The position numbers were made by a program, and so were the translations under genes. From assembly GCF_034372165.1 (NCBI RefSeq), contig NZ_CP139698.1, positions 1,984,001 to 2,048,000 of the forward strand: DNA of 64,000 nucleotides, in the 5' to 3' direction. Shown here one piece after another: positions 1-7,980 of this stretch (positions are counted from its first letter, which is position 1; the number at the start of each line of letters is the position of its first letter). Below the pieces are notes generated by a model, which made no database searches, was not told the DNA's origin, and saw only the letters and a program-made list of their open reading frames with translations. The DNA comes from Christiangramia sp. OXR-203 (lineage in GTDB: Bacteria; Bacteroidota; Bacteroidia; Flavobacteriales; Flavobacteriaceae).

Positions 1-1
1 T

Positions 2-742
2 TTAAAAGAGGTAAGAGAAACCAATGTCCCCAGTATTTATGACGAAAAACTGATGGATTCTCTGGGTTATTACGATGCAGAACTTCCCGAAAAGGAAAAA
101 CAGCACATTATCGATAGTATTTATTTTTTGGGAGAAAGAAGGTATGCGGAAGTAAGTGCGGTGGCTGCCCGGTCTAAAAAATCAATTCCCAGGAAAGTGC
201 AAAGTACAGATACTTCAGCAATTCGGGAAGAAGTGAAGATCCAGGCTAAAGAGATGGGACTGGAGCATCAGCTATTTTTTGCATCCAATCCTAAATCAAA
301 CAAGATTGCAGCTTCCGGAAAAACCGATCCCAAAATTTTAGCTGTAGTCGATGGTACCCAGGTGGTCAGGGCTAATTCCCGGCTCCGTTTACGGTTGGAC
401 CAGGATGCGACTATTGGCAATAAGCCGGTCCCAAAGAATACCCCCCTTTTTGGTTTTGTAAGTTTTCAGCCTAACCGGGTGCTTATCGAAATAGAGAATA
501 TAAAACATCAACCAACCACATTAAAAGCTTTTGATCTACAGGATGGAAGTGAAGGTATTTATGTGGAAAATAATTTTCGTGAGGAAGCGACTACCGAAGT
601 CCTGGATGATCTTTTAGGAGAGATCAATATTCCCAATGTTCCGCAGGTAAGTGGTGTAGGCAAACTTCTAAAAACCAAAAATCGTAATGTAAAAGTTACG
701 GTCCTGAATAACTTTAAACTCATATTAAAACCAGGATTATAA
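2..742 (+). CDS. traM: Conjugative transposon protein TraM, C-terminal part (runs off left edge)
   Basis: TraM is a VirB10-like component of the Bacteroidetes conjugation machine, anchored in the inner membrane and spanning the periplasm. The frame is open from base 2 through the first internal ATG at 53, so the true start lies left of the window and the visible part is the periplasmic C-terminal domain of about 246 codons. It includes a beta-rich stretch around VVDGTQVVRANSRLRLRL and a conserved KNTPLFGFVSF segment typical of the family. The gene is followed 28 bp later by traN in the same direction, as in the canonical tra operon order. The assignment rests on recognised family sequence and on synteny. 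Confidence 0.85.
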   Translation, partial: LKEVRETNVPSIYDEKLMDSLGYYDAELPEKEKQHIIDSIYFLGERRYAEVSAVAARSKKSIPRKVQSTDTSAIREEVKIQAKEMGLEHQLFFASNPKSNKIAASGKTDPKILAVVDGTQVVRANSRLRLRLDQDATIGNKPVPKNTPLFGFVSFQPNRVLIEIENIKHQPTTLKAFDLQDGSEGIYVENNFREEATTEVLDDLLGEINIPNVPQVSGVGKLLKTKNRNVKVTVLNNFKLILKPGL

Positions 743-770
743 AAACCTGGTGTAAATTAAATTCTATGTC

Positions 771-1604
771 ATGAAAACATATCTTCTTATTTCCGCGATG
801 CTCTTAACAGGCATCCAACTTTATTCTCAAAAGGCAGAACGCTTGGACACGATTTTTGCCAATGAGTACAAAAATGTAGCTCTATTTTTTCCGCAACCTA
901 TCAGCCAGGGTATTACAGGTGCCAGCCATTTTGTTTTTAGCCATAATAGGGAAAGACAACAACATTTTGCTTTATTACAGGCCAAACCAGGTAAAGAGAG
1001 TAATCTTCTGGTAATAGATGCCGGAGGTTCGGTGTACTCTTATATACTTAAGTATAAGAAGGATCTCTCCAGATTGAACTATTTCATCCAGAGTACAGCC
1101 CGAATAGGCACTGAAAAGCGTGATCTGCCAGCCCCCTTTAAGGATGTAGAACCAAAACCAAACCAGCTCGACAGAGACACCCATTATCGAAATTTTTGTT
1201 TCTATCTACTGAATAAAAAGGAACGGATTGGTAGGGTAAAGAAAAGAAACCAGGGCATCATCTTAAGTGTTGAAAATATAGTTTTTAACCAGAACGAACT
1301 GTATTTTGTAATTCAGATTGAGAACCAATCCAGCCTGGATTATGATGTCAATTTTCTAAATCTGTCTGTGGCTACCAGGCAAAAAGGAAAGAAAAAATCG
1401 ATGCAATCACTTAAAAAAGATCTCGTGTTTGCCTATAAAGCTCCTACGAAAATTAAAGAAGGTCACACTGCTCGATTGGTGTATGTATTTCCTAAGTTTT
1501 CTCTGAGTAACGACCGGCAGGTATTACTGGAGCTTAACGAAGGAAAGGGTGAAAGGGACGTGGTATTAAAAATCTCTCATCGGTTAATAAATAATCCTAA
1601 TTAA
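771..1604 (+). CDS. traN: Conjugative transposon protein TraN (DUF4138)
   Basis: This is a periplasmic or outer-membrane-associated part of the conjugation apparatus, VirB9-like in role. It is 277 residues long, close to the family length. Residues 1-20 (MKTYLLISAMLLTGIQLYSQ) form a signal peptide ending in the typical flavobacterial SQ cleavage site. The mature protein is beta-rich with conserved stretches such as IILSVENIVFNQNELYFVIQ. It follows traM by 28 bp and is the last plus-strand tra gene here. It converges with the AbiEii gene 30 bp further on, so the usual downstream genes (traO onward) have been replaced or lie elsewhere. Confidence 0.9.
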   Translation: MKTYLLISAMLLTGIQLYSQKAERLDTIFANEYKNVALFFPQPISQGITGASHFVFSHNRERQQHFALLQAKPGKESNLLVIDAGGSVYSYILKYKKDLSRLNYFIQSTARIGTEKRDLPAPFKDVEPKPNQLDRDTHYRNFCFYLLNKKERIGRVKKRNQGIILSVENIVFNQNELYFVIQIENQSSLDYDVNFLNLSVATRQKGKKKSMQSLKKDLVFAYKAPTKIKEGHTARLVYVFPKFSLSNDRQVLLELNEGKGERDVVLKISHRLINNPN

Positions 1605-1634
1605 GAAAGATTTGACTAAAAAAAAGCTGAATTT

Positions 1635-2612
1635 TCAGATAGACCACTTTATATCTTTTAGTCTTGATGCGATATTCATTAAGGATTGCAATACTTCTTT
1701 TTCGTCTGGAAGTTCTCCGGTTAGTAATTCCCTGAATTGACCATTATAAGTTGGGCTTAAACTTTCCCAAACCTTCCCGGTATTTTTAAAAAATAAAGAT
1801 TCTGACGGATGTCTGGATAACCATTCTTTATCTGTGGGAATAGCTTTATCATCATCTTTTCCCACCTGCAAAAGCATTGTTTCAAAATCATCTGATTTTA
1901 GGAATGTCGAAATTTTACACTCCTGCAATAACTGGTGTAAATCGTAGGTATGTCGGATCTTATTTTTTAAATCCTCTAAAGGATTCTCCGTATATGAAAA
2001 TCTCACCAGGCTGATGATTTTCTCACAAAAGGTTCGTTCGATGCTTATTGCCGTTAGATTAAAAGGTTCGAGTTGATATTCTTTTATAAGGTCCTGATTG
2101 TTTGTTGTAGCAATAAACTGTGTGATCATGGAGTGTACGCTTACTTTTTGCGAAGGGTAAGATCTGCCTAAACTGGAAACTTCCAAAACAATCTGGTCCC
2201 GGACCTCCCCATATATACCCTTTACCCCGACTTTATCATAACCGTACACCAACTTTCTGATTTTGCCTTTTTTATTTTCCAGGGGGTGATCAGGAACAAG
2301 CTTCATTTCTGATTCCAACACGCTTGTGACCTTCTTAAGTTTTCTTTTTAAAGAGTTATCCGTTTCTCCATCCTCTTTTATGACAACGAGATCTATATCC
2401 TCGGAAAACCGTTGAATGATACCGTAACATTTAGACAGCGAAGTTCCTCCCTTGAAAACGGCAATATCTTTGGAGTTGGGCTCCGTAAAGATGATTTTAA
2501 GGGCAAAGGTCACCCAATAATCTTTTTCTACATAGATTTCGGAAATTCCGAAATGTTGGGCAGTGGCCACGATGGCACCTTCAAAAGCGGCTTTATAGTG
2601 ATGTAATTTCAT
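1635..2612 (-). CDS. AbiEii/AbiGii-type nucleotidyltransferase toxin
   Basis: This 325-residue protein is a member of the AbiEii toxin family, whose characterised relatives are nucleotidyltransferases acting on RNA acceptors in type IV toxin-antitoxin and abortive infection systems. The nucleotidyltransferase signature is visible: FKGGTSLSKCYG near residue 55, followed by RFSEDIDLVV, which supplies the catalytic acidic pair. Its start overlaps the stop of the upstream gene by one base (TAATG at 2614-2610), so the two are translationally coupled, as expected for antitoxin-toxin order. It sits between the tra and mob blocks of the ICE, a position consistent with element maintenance or phage defence. 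The exact target is unknown. Confidence 0.88.
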   Translation of the reverse strand: MKLHHYKAAFEGAIVATAQHFGISEIYVEKDYWVTFALKIIFTEPNSKDIAVFKGGTSLSKCYGIIQRFSEDIDLVVIKEDGETDNSLKRKLKKVTSVLESEMKLVPDHPLENKKGKIRKLVYGYDKVGVKGIYGEVRDQIVLEVSSLGRSYPSQKVSVHSMITQFIATTNNQDLIKEYQLEPFNLTAISIERTFCEKIISLVRFSYTENPLEDLKNKIRHTYDLHQLLQECKISTFLKSDDFETMLLQVGKDDDKAIPTDKEWLSRHPSESLFFKNTGKVWESLSPTYNGQFRELLTGELPDEKEVLQSLMNIASRLKDIKWSI

Positions 2613-3334
2613 TAAGAAATATTCCAGTTTGAGATCGTAGGTAAGATGCTTTTAGATAAGCCAAATTTATAAGTACTCAGATAATTGATACTGTCTTTAA
2701 GTGATGTACTGAAGGAATTTAAAGAAAGAGCTTCAAGGATGGCCCCTAACAGTGCTCTCACTTTTGGAGGATATGCTTTGGCAATTGCTATCAGATTATT
2801 TTTCTCTACATCAGTAAGCTCCTGAATTTTTTTCCTTAAAAAGGTGATTCCCCTTTTTTTATCCATATCCGGAATATTTTTAAAATCTTTTATAACGTCT
2901 AATAATTGAAGTAACGATACATTGTTTTCTTCAACAGGCACATACGCTTTTGCAGGTTTAAGGACAAGATTACCTATTTTGGCTTTAATCTCTTTGTTAC
3001 CAGCTACCCTTACCACATTAGAGATTTGAGTAGTCAATCCCAGTTCATTGTATAGTCGCAATCCGGTAACGTATGCAATCTGCTTGTCCTTTTCAAAGAG
3101 ATACAAGTCAAGTAGTGTAGTTTCTCTGGGCTTTAATTCCCCAAAAGCAGTTTGTTTAGGTTTGTAATATACCCCATTTTTATATCTCCTGATTACATCA
3201 TCCTCAACTAATCGGCTTAATGCCTTTGCAGCAGCAAGGAATTCATTTGGAGGAATTCCAAGGGTATCATAGGTAAAAACCTCTCCTGAATCTAACTTAT
3301 TAATTTTACTTTTAATGGATGCTGCAATATTCAT
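2612..3334 (-). CDS. AbiEi-like antitoxin / DUF6088 family protein
   Basis: This 240-residue protein lies directly upstream of the AbiEii toxin and shares one base with it. The N-terminal part (about residues 1-60) is predicted to be a winged-helix DNA-binding domain: IKSKINKLDSGEVFTYDTL, then KALSRLVEDDVIRRYKNGVYY, in the style of DUF6088 and AbiEi antitoxins. The C-terminal half is helical. By analogy with AbiEi it should bind inverted repeats in its own promoter and autorepress the operon, but no clear operator was identified in the 3335-3415 gap. Antitoxin function is inferred from family and gene order. Confidence 0.8.
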   Translation of the reverse strand: MNIAASIKSKINKLDSGEVFTYDTLGIPPNEFLAAAKALSRLVEDDVIRRYKNGVYYKPKQTAFGELKPRETTLLDLYLFEKDKQIAYVTGLRLYNELGLTTQISNVVRVAGNKEIKAKIGNLVLKPAKAYVPVEENNVSLLQLLDVIKDFKNIPDMDKKRGITFLRKKIQELTDVEKNNLIAIAKAYPPKVRALLGAILEALSLNSFSTSLKDSINYLSTYKFGLSKSILPTISNWNIS

Positions 3335-3415
3335 AGTACCGCAAAGATAATCTTTAAACTGAATTATGTCAAGTTTTTTATGGTTTTTACTTGACTAAAT
3401 ATAATGTTATTGTAG

Positions 3416-4996
3416 TTATTTAAAAATGGATTTAGCTTCCTGATAAATTCTTTCAAAATTCCTTTCCAAATCGGTTGAAGAAAACTCCTGAGCTTTTACT
3501 GGGAGCTCTCTTACAATCCTTTGTAATTTAAACTGTACTTTTTTATCCTTCCCATCAGCATAGGTAATGAACTCACCCTGTTTCAATCGAAAGAAAACAT
3601 CTGCTCTAATTTTCGGAATTTCATTTTCCCCGGTAATCACTCGTGTATCGAAATTCAGGTTATGGCCACTACTCACACTCTTAGTCGGATCCTTTATAAT
3701 TTCAAAGAAACGTTCATAATATTTCGCGGTATCAGGATCATTTACCTTCCCAAAGAACTGGTAAGATAGATTGCTTAGTATAGCCTTACTAGCTTTATCC
3801 CCATACATCATATCGTTCTGGATCTTATCCTGCATCACATATACAGTGGCAATATCATAACTTCTTAAAGTAGCCGGAATGCGGTGCATATTCAGTAAGC
3901 GTAAGGTAGGTGCTTCTTCCATCAATAGAAATGACGGATTGGAATTACGTACACTCATTTGTTTGGTAATGGTATGGATAATGGCTGCAATTACCGCAGA
4001 ATAGGAAGATTCAAATTTAGGGTTATTCACTACGGAAATTACTGCGGGATTTTCGGGGTTATTTATGTTTAGAGGAACGTCATCTGCAGAAAGCGCCATA
4101 AATATACTTTGGGTACTGATTCGTTTTAAGGCATTGGCCAGGGTACTCTTTACTCCTGCTGTCTGTCTTTCCGAATCTTTACCGCTAATAAAGGCATCTG
4201 CCATCGCCCTGGAAGTTCTGTTCGAGTCCAAAAAGGCTATAAGGCTCTCAGTATCCAGAAATTGATATATCGCTATCAAATGGGGTAAAGTGCAGTACTG
4301 TGGATAGGATGTTTTCAATTTCCAGATCATCCCTCCTATTAAACCTTCTGCAGCATCATTAAAGAATTTTGTGGTTCCACTGGTGCCTGTTTCTTTTTGC
4401 TCTAATAGATTTTCAATAAGGACTCTGGAAATTTCATTGACGCTCTCTTCATTTTCCAGATAGCGGGGTGCAATCGGATTGACCCGGTGAATAATCTTAT
4501 CAAAGGAAATGATCTTAAAAGGAATATCTGAATCCTTAAAAAGCGGATAAGCCATTTCGGTAAGTTCAAAATCCTTGTAATCATGAATCACCCCACAGAA
4601 ATTGTACTGCTGAAAATGCTTTAGAAAACCATAGACCACACTTTCCGTTTTTCCACTACCGGCAGAACCGATGACAGATGCACCGCGTTTGATATTCCCA
4701 ATTTTAAAGTCTTTGCCACTGGTTTTAAAATTTACCTGGTACTTCCTGGCAACCTTATCCTTTATTTCAGTGGAATGACAAAAAACATAGAAAACCGTAT
4801 TGATTAGTAATAAGGGGCAACCCACAAACAGTAGGCCTTCTATAATCAGCTGGGGATAAAAGTAGTAAAGAATAAACCCTATTAGCAAAAGGGAATTGAT
4901 CAAAAATGCATATCTGGAAATACGGTATAAACCGAAAAAAAGCAGAATACAAAAAGTGACGATTATGGTGATATTTACAATGTTGAATTCTTCCAT
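3416..4996 (-). CDS. Type IV coupling protein (TraG/VirD4-like, MobC of Bacteroidetes ICEs)
   Basis: This 526-residue inner-membrane ATPase couples the relaxase-DNA complex to the conjugation channel. Three or four hydrophobic segments occupy residues about 7-75. The Walker A motif is GSAGSGKTES near residue 110, and the Walker B region precedes SFLLMEEAPTLRLLN near residue 355. The sequence is shorter than many VirD4-type proteins because the C-terminal extension is small. The order coupling protein - relaxase - accessory protein on the minus strand, with short gaps, is the standard Bacteroidetes mob operon. The relaxase gene ends 19 bp upstream, so the three genes are probably co-transcribed. 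Confidence 0.9.
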   Translation of the reverse strand: MEEFNIVNITIIVTFCILLFFGLYRISRYAFLINSLLLIGFILYYFYPQLIIEGLLFVGCPLLLINTVFYVFCHSTEIKDKVARKYQVNFKTSGKDFKIGNIKRGASVIGSAGSGKTESVVYGFLKHFQQYNFCGVIHDYKDFELTEMAYPLFKDSDIPFKIISFDKIIHRVNPIAPRYLENEESVNEISRVLIENLLEQKETGTSGTTKFFNDAAEGLIGGMIWKLKTSYPQYCTLPHLIAIYQFLDTESLIAFLDSNRTSRAMADAFISGKDSERQTAGVKSTLANALKRISTQSIFMALSADDVPLNINNPENPAVISVVNNPKFESSYSAVIAAIIHTITKQMSVRNSNPSFLLMEEAPTLRLLNMHRIPATLRSYDIATVYVMQDKIQNDMMYGDKASKAILSNLSYQFFGKVNDPDTAKYYERFFEIIKDPTKSVSSGHNLNFDTRVITGENEIPKIRADVFFRLKQGEFITYADGKDKKVQFKLQRIVRELPVKAQEFSSTDLERNFERIYQEAKSIFK

Positions 4997-5015
4997 ATCA
5001 TTTATATTATTTCAT

Positions 5016-6047
5016 TTAAATTCCGATAGAGCTTGATTTAACTGCTATATCCACTCCCCTTCTCAACCGGTTAAATACTTTTAAAGCCAACTGGGCTTTA
5101 TTGGTTGGGATGTTTGGCATCATAGGCATTCCGGTTTCTTTTAGCATTTTCATGGCAATTGCTTTTTCACTGGTTGGCAGTTTTATCAAATTTGAAAAAT
5201 AACTTCTAGGGTTTTTAATGAACTCTTTCCTAGCGGTATAGGTTTCCACAAAATTCCGTTGATATCCGAAGTTTTTATCGAATGTTTTTTCAGCTTTCCC
5301 AAAGAACTTATCACGGTCAAAACCCCGTTTGACTATTTTCCCATTTAGCTCAACCTTCGATGCTTTGTATTTGCTACCGGGAGATAAGCTGTATTTATTC
5401 GAAGCATCCCTGCGGCTCACTATAATATGAATATGGCTTTGGCTCCCTTCTTTGGCCATTCCCTGAACGATTCGTTGCCCATCTTGTTTATGGGGAGCTG
5501 CTTTTTCCAATTTAGAGATTGCCCGTTTCATCTGGGCAATATTTCCGAGTTTCTCTCCGCGTTCAACTTTTTGGATATCATTTTTTATTTGAAGTATTTT
5601 GGTAGCAAAGGGCTGATTTTCCCGTACCTGTGTATCGGTGCCTTTAAAAAATCGTTGATGTTCAATTTTGGCGTAGTATTTTATATCATCAATATTGACC
5701 GGTCGGCCATTGAGTTCACGATTAAAAGAAGCCACATAATCTTTCATCACTTCTCGGGTATATTTTTTTAAATCTTCGCTGTTGTTTTTCAACCTGTTCA
5801 ATTCATATTTAGAAGGGCTTATCGTAATAGTATAAAACCTTGGTTCCGTTTTTTCCAGTTTAGCGGTATTAGCATTAATTTCCCAAACTACTTCCTCTGC
5901 CGAAATTTGATCATTATACTGATTGAAAAAGTACTCCTTTTCCTCTGGATCCAATCCCTCATTTTCCTTTTCCAGATAGTCCACGAAGTCGGCTGAACCC
6001 TGAGAGTAATTCCCCCCTAATTTTTGTGCTGTGATCGTGATATACAT
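5016..6047 (-). CDS. Relaxase / mobilization protein MobB (DUF5712)
   Basis: This 343-residue protein is predicted to nick oriT and lead the transferred strand. A HUH-type metal site is visible as SHIHIIVSRRD near residue 210 (two histidines separated by one residue). Tyrosines near the N-terminus and in the YYAKIEHQRF segment are candidate nucleophiles, but which one is catalytic cannot be told from sequence. The family is the flavobacterial MobB type rather than the classical Bacteroides MobA/BmgA relaxase. It follows the BfmA-like accessory gene by 9 bp. The oriT-like region at about 6601-6784 lies just upstream of the operon, which is the expected cis arrangement. Confidence 0.82.
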   Translation of the reverse strand: MYITITAQKLGGNYSQGSADFVDYLEKENEGLDPEEKEYFFNQYNDQISAEEVVWEINANTAKLEKTEPRFYTITISPSKYELNRLKNNSEDLKKYTREVMKDYVASFNRELNGRPVNIDDIKYYAKIEHQRFFKGTDTQVRENQPFATKILQIKNDIQKVERGEKLGNIAQMKRAISKLEKAAPHKQDGQRIVQGMAKEGSQSHIHIIVSRRDASNKYSLSPGSKYKASKVELNGKIVKRGFDRDKFFGKAEKTFDKNFGYQRNFVETYTARKEFIKNPRSYFSNLIKLPTSEKAIAMKMLKETGMPMMPNIPTNKAQLALKVFNRLRRGVDIAVKSSSIGI

Positions 6048-6056
6048 CTTATTATT

Positions 6057-6446
6057 TTATGTATCCTTATTAATGCGTTCTTGATACTTAGGTTGGTTTT
6101 CTTGAGAATTTTTCTTCTCCAGAATAAGAGGTTCTTTTTTTGTTGCTGACTCCTCAAATAAGGATTGAAGCATTGCTACGGTAGGTTTGGTTTGTCCTTT
6201 CTCAATATCTTTTAAGATAGCGATGACTCCATTGATCCTTTTTTTAATCAGGTTTTCCAGGGTTTGCATTTTTGGGCCCATAGATTCCGTGGGAGAAATG
6301 CCATTCTCTTCAAAAAACTCAATCATCAACAGCAGGCTTATCGATTGGGATTTTGAGATGGCACGGCTAAACCGTCTAAACTTTTTAGCTACGGAAGACT
6401 TGATCTTCAATGTCTCGAATTGCTCTTTTTTAAATTTTTCATCCAT
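6057..6446 (-). CDS. BfmA/BtgA-type mobilization accessory protein (MobA)
   Basis: This 129-residue protein is the first gene of the mob operon. BfmA/BtgA proteins bind oriT and help relaxosome assembly. The N-terminal part contains KIKSSVAKKFRRFSRAISKS, a ribbon-helix-helix-like DNA-binding start, followed by helix FFEENGISP. The C-terminal 40 residues are charged and probably disordered. A 5' fragment of a homologous gene lies at 19963-20185, where the same motifs can be read (RIKKKTARRFREYSK, FFEKNQISP). The perfect palindrome at 6541-6565 sits about 95 bp upstream and may be its binding site. Confidence 0.8.
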   Translation of the reverse strand: MDEKFKKEQFETLKIKSSVAKKFRRFSRAISKSQSISLLLMIEFFEENGISPTESMGPKMQTLENLIKKRINGVIAILKDIEKGQTKPTVAMLQSLFEESATKKEPLILEKKNSQENQPKYQERINKDT

Positions 6447-6540
6447 TTTTTAGTAAAAAACTGACCATTTATCAGGGGCTGAGGAAGGCTTTTAGTAAAA
6501 AATGATTTCCTAACTCTCTGATTTAAAATAAATTAAAATT

Positions 6541-6565
6541 TAAATAACTGATTATCAGTTATTTA
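6541..6565. promoter_or_regulatory. Perfect 11-bp palindrome upstream of the mob operon
   Basis: TAAATAACTGA at 6541-6551 and TCAGTTATTTA at 6555-6565 are exact inverted repeats around TTA. A dyad this close to the mobA start is a plausible operator or relaxosome-binding site. The second module keeps a degenerate equivalent near 20270-20300, with outer ATAACT...AGTTAT and an inner ATTGA/TCAAT pair. Function is inferred. Confidence 0.55.
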
Positions 6566-6600
6566 AAATATAGTATCAGATATATAACGCGGCTGTGCCC

Positions 6601-6641
6601 GTTATCCTCTTGCTATTCCTTTTCGTCCCGCCAGGCGGGAC
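6601..6641. other. Candidate oriT core, copy 1 (conserved block plus GC-rich palindrome)
   Basis: The block GTTATCCTCTTGCTATTCC at 6601-6619 is identical to 20334-20352 in the second module. It is followed by the palindrome GTCCCGCC-A-GGCGGGAC (6625-6641), which is replaced in the other copy by TTTTTGTCCGCC-A-GGCGGACAAAAA. A short invariant block next to a hairpin, lying between the mob operon and ssb, is the classic form of an oriT nick region. No nick site is demonstrated here. A transcription terminator role for the palindrome is the main alternative. Confidence 0.5.
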
Positions 6642-6719
6642 AAAAATCTCATACAAACTAGACCAATGTCCATTTGCATTTTGAGGAATAAAATTCCATT
6701 ATGTAAAAAATTATGATTG

Positions 6720-6784
6720 GTAAGGATATCAGCGAAAGTCAAAAATTGGGATACCTTACATAAAACTATGTGCTGAAGTTCAGC
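6720..6784. other. Covarying hairpin with invariant loop, oriT region copy 1
   Basis: GTAAGGATATC (6720-6730) pairs with GATACCTTAC (6750-6759), leaving one bulged A, around a loop that begins AGCGAAAGTCAAAA. A second small hairpin, GCTGAA-G-TTCAGC, follows at 6772-6784. The equivalent region at 20453-20521 has a different stem sequence that still pairs, and its loop starts with the same 14 bases. This supports a selected structure, probably a relaxosome or accessory protein site. Confidence 0.55.
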
Positions 6785-6973
6785 TAATTAAATATACCAT
6801 ATTTTTTTTCAAAAGGAAATTAATATGCTATAGAATGGCTAAAATTTTTTAGTTTTATTATTCATTTATTTCCATACTTGGAAATTAAAAAAGGAAGATT
6901 CAGGTAACAGCGAATTTTCCTTTTCTAAAATTTTAGACTACCGGTAACTAATAAAAATTTGAGGGGTAGAATA

Positions 6974-7004
6974 AAAAAATACCCCTAAAGTTTTTAGAGG
7001 TATT
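6974..7004 (-). terminator. Rho-independent terminator after the RadC-like gene
   Basis: Read on the minus strand, AATACCTCT and AGGGGTATT form a stem with one G-U pair around AAAAACTTT and are followed by a run of T. It lies 23 bp beyond the stop of the RadC-like gene. Confidence 0.7.
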
Positions 7005-7026
7005 TTATAAGGGATTAAAAAATAGT

Positions 7027-7476
7027 TTACAGGATACCTTCATCCGCAAAGCTTACATAATCACCATCTGGTGTCAGTATTAAATGATCCAGGACTTTAA
7101 TATCTAACAGTTCCGCTGCTTTGGTAATTTTTTCAGTCAGGCGTTTATCTGCTTCGCTCGGTTTCAAAGTTCCGGACGGATGATTATGTGCAAGGATTAC
7201 AGAACAGGAAAGGCTTTTAAGAATAACCGCAAACAAGATGCGTAGATCTACCAAAGTACCTGTAATTCCACCGGTAGAAACTTCAAAAATACCTTTCACT
7301 TTATTTGCGTTATTAAGCAGCATTACTTTAAAAGTTTCCTGCAAGCCGATCTGGTCTTTGTTCCAGGTATTGTATAATAGTTCAGCAGCATTAACGGATG
7401 AACTTATTTTAGGCGCCTGAGAGATCTTAAAATTCCCCTGATATTTTATCGATATTTCATTAACTTTCGTTTTCAT
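7027..7476 (-). CDS. RadC-like JAB/MPN-domain protein, copy 1
   Basis: This protein of about 149 residues carries the JAMM metalloprotease-type motif HNHPSGTLKPSEAD near residue 100, preceded by GTLVDLRILFAV. RadC-like proteins are common in the leading region of mobile elements next to ssb; their biochemical role is unsettled. The ATG at 7476 was chosen. A longer reading from a TTG at 7527 would begin inside the hairpin loop at 7504-7543 and is unlikely. It is close to the second copy at 20828-21277, from which it differs at scattered positions. It lies downstream of ssb on the same strand. Confidence 0.88.
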   Translation of the reverse strand: MKTKVNEISIKYQGNFKISQAPKISSSVNAAELLYNTWNKDQIGLQETFKVMLLNNANKVKGIFEVSTGGITGTLVDLRILFAVILKSLSCSVILAHNHPSGTLKPSEADKRLTEKITKAAELLDIKVLDHLILTPDGDYVSFADEGIL

Positions 7477-7503
7477 TTTAATCTGATTTAAGGTTAAAAT
7501 TGA

Positions 7504-7543
7504 AAAAGAGGGCGTTACCGTGAGCAAGTACCCGCCCTCTTTT
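7504..7543 (-). terminator. Conserved hairpin between ssb and radC, copy 1
   Basis: AAAAGAGGGCG (7504-7514) and CGCCCTCTTTT (7533-7543) form a perfect 11-bp stem. On the minus strand it ends in a T run, so it can terminate or attenuate ssb transcription before radC. The 18-nt loop differs by a single base from that of the second copy at 21309-21346, which is more conservation than a simple terminator needs. Confidence 0.65.
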
Positions 7544-7549
7544 AATTAA

Positions 7550-7909
7550 CTACTGCTGGCTTTCTGTCTTAGCAGTTCCATTACCTAAAAGAAGAATTTC
7601 ACTGGCTACCACTTCGGTGACATATCGCTTCTCTCCTTCTTTGGTCTCATAGGATCGAGTGGTCAATTTACCTTCAATGGCAATTTCTTTTCCAGTGCCC
7701 ACATAATTCTCTACGATTTCAGCGGTTTTTCCCCATGTCACAACATTGTGCCATTGCGTATCCTGTACTTTTTCTCCTTTTGAATTTTTATAAAATTCAT
7801 TGGTTGCAATTGAAAAGCTGGCTACTTTTTTACCACTTTCAAGATTTTTGATTTCCGGGGTTTGTCCCACATTTCCGATTAACTGAACTTTGTTTCTAAG
7901 CGTACTCAT
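7550..7909 (-). CDS. ssb: Single-stranded DNA-binding protein, copy 1
   Basis: This 119-residue OB-fold protein is predicted to coat single-stranded DNA during transfer and establishment. It starts MSTLRNKVQLIGNVGQTPEI and contains FSIATNEFYKNSKGE and TQWHNVVTWGKTAEIV, all standard SSB core motifs. It lacks the long linker and the acidic DDDIPF-type tip of chromosomal SSB, ending instead in GTAKTESQQ, as expected of an ICE-encoded protein. It sits in the presumed leading region: the oriT-like block is about 0.9 kb downstream and a 278-nt hairpin lies directly upstream, which may drive early expression. A homologue is at 21356-21715. Confidence 0.92.
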   Translation of the reverse strand: MSTLRNKVQLIGNVGQTPEIKNLESGKKVASFSIATNEFYKNSKGEKVQDTQWHNVVTWGKTAEIVENYVGTGKEIAIEGKLTTRSYETKEGEKRYVTEVVASEILLLGNGTAKTESQQ

Positions 7910-7980
7910 AATTAAAAGATTTAAAAATTAATAATTGATTTACTTATTATATCCGGGGCGTTTTCCTGTTTTTGATTTTT

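Noticed and set aside
7027-7527. Longer RadC-like protein from a TTG at 7527 (and 21331 in copy 2)
   Set aside because: The extension would lie inside a hairpin conserved in both copies; an ATG is available at 7476 and 21277.
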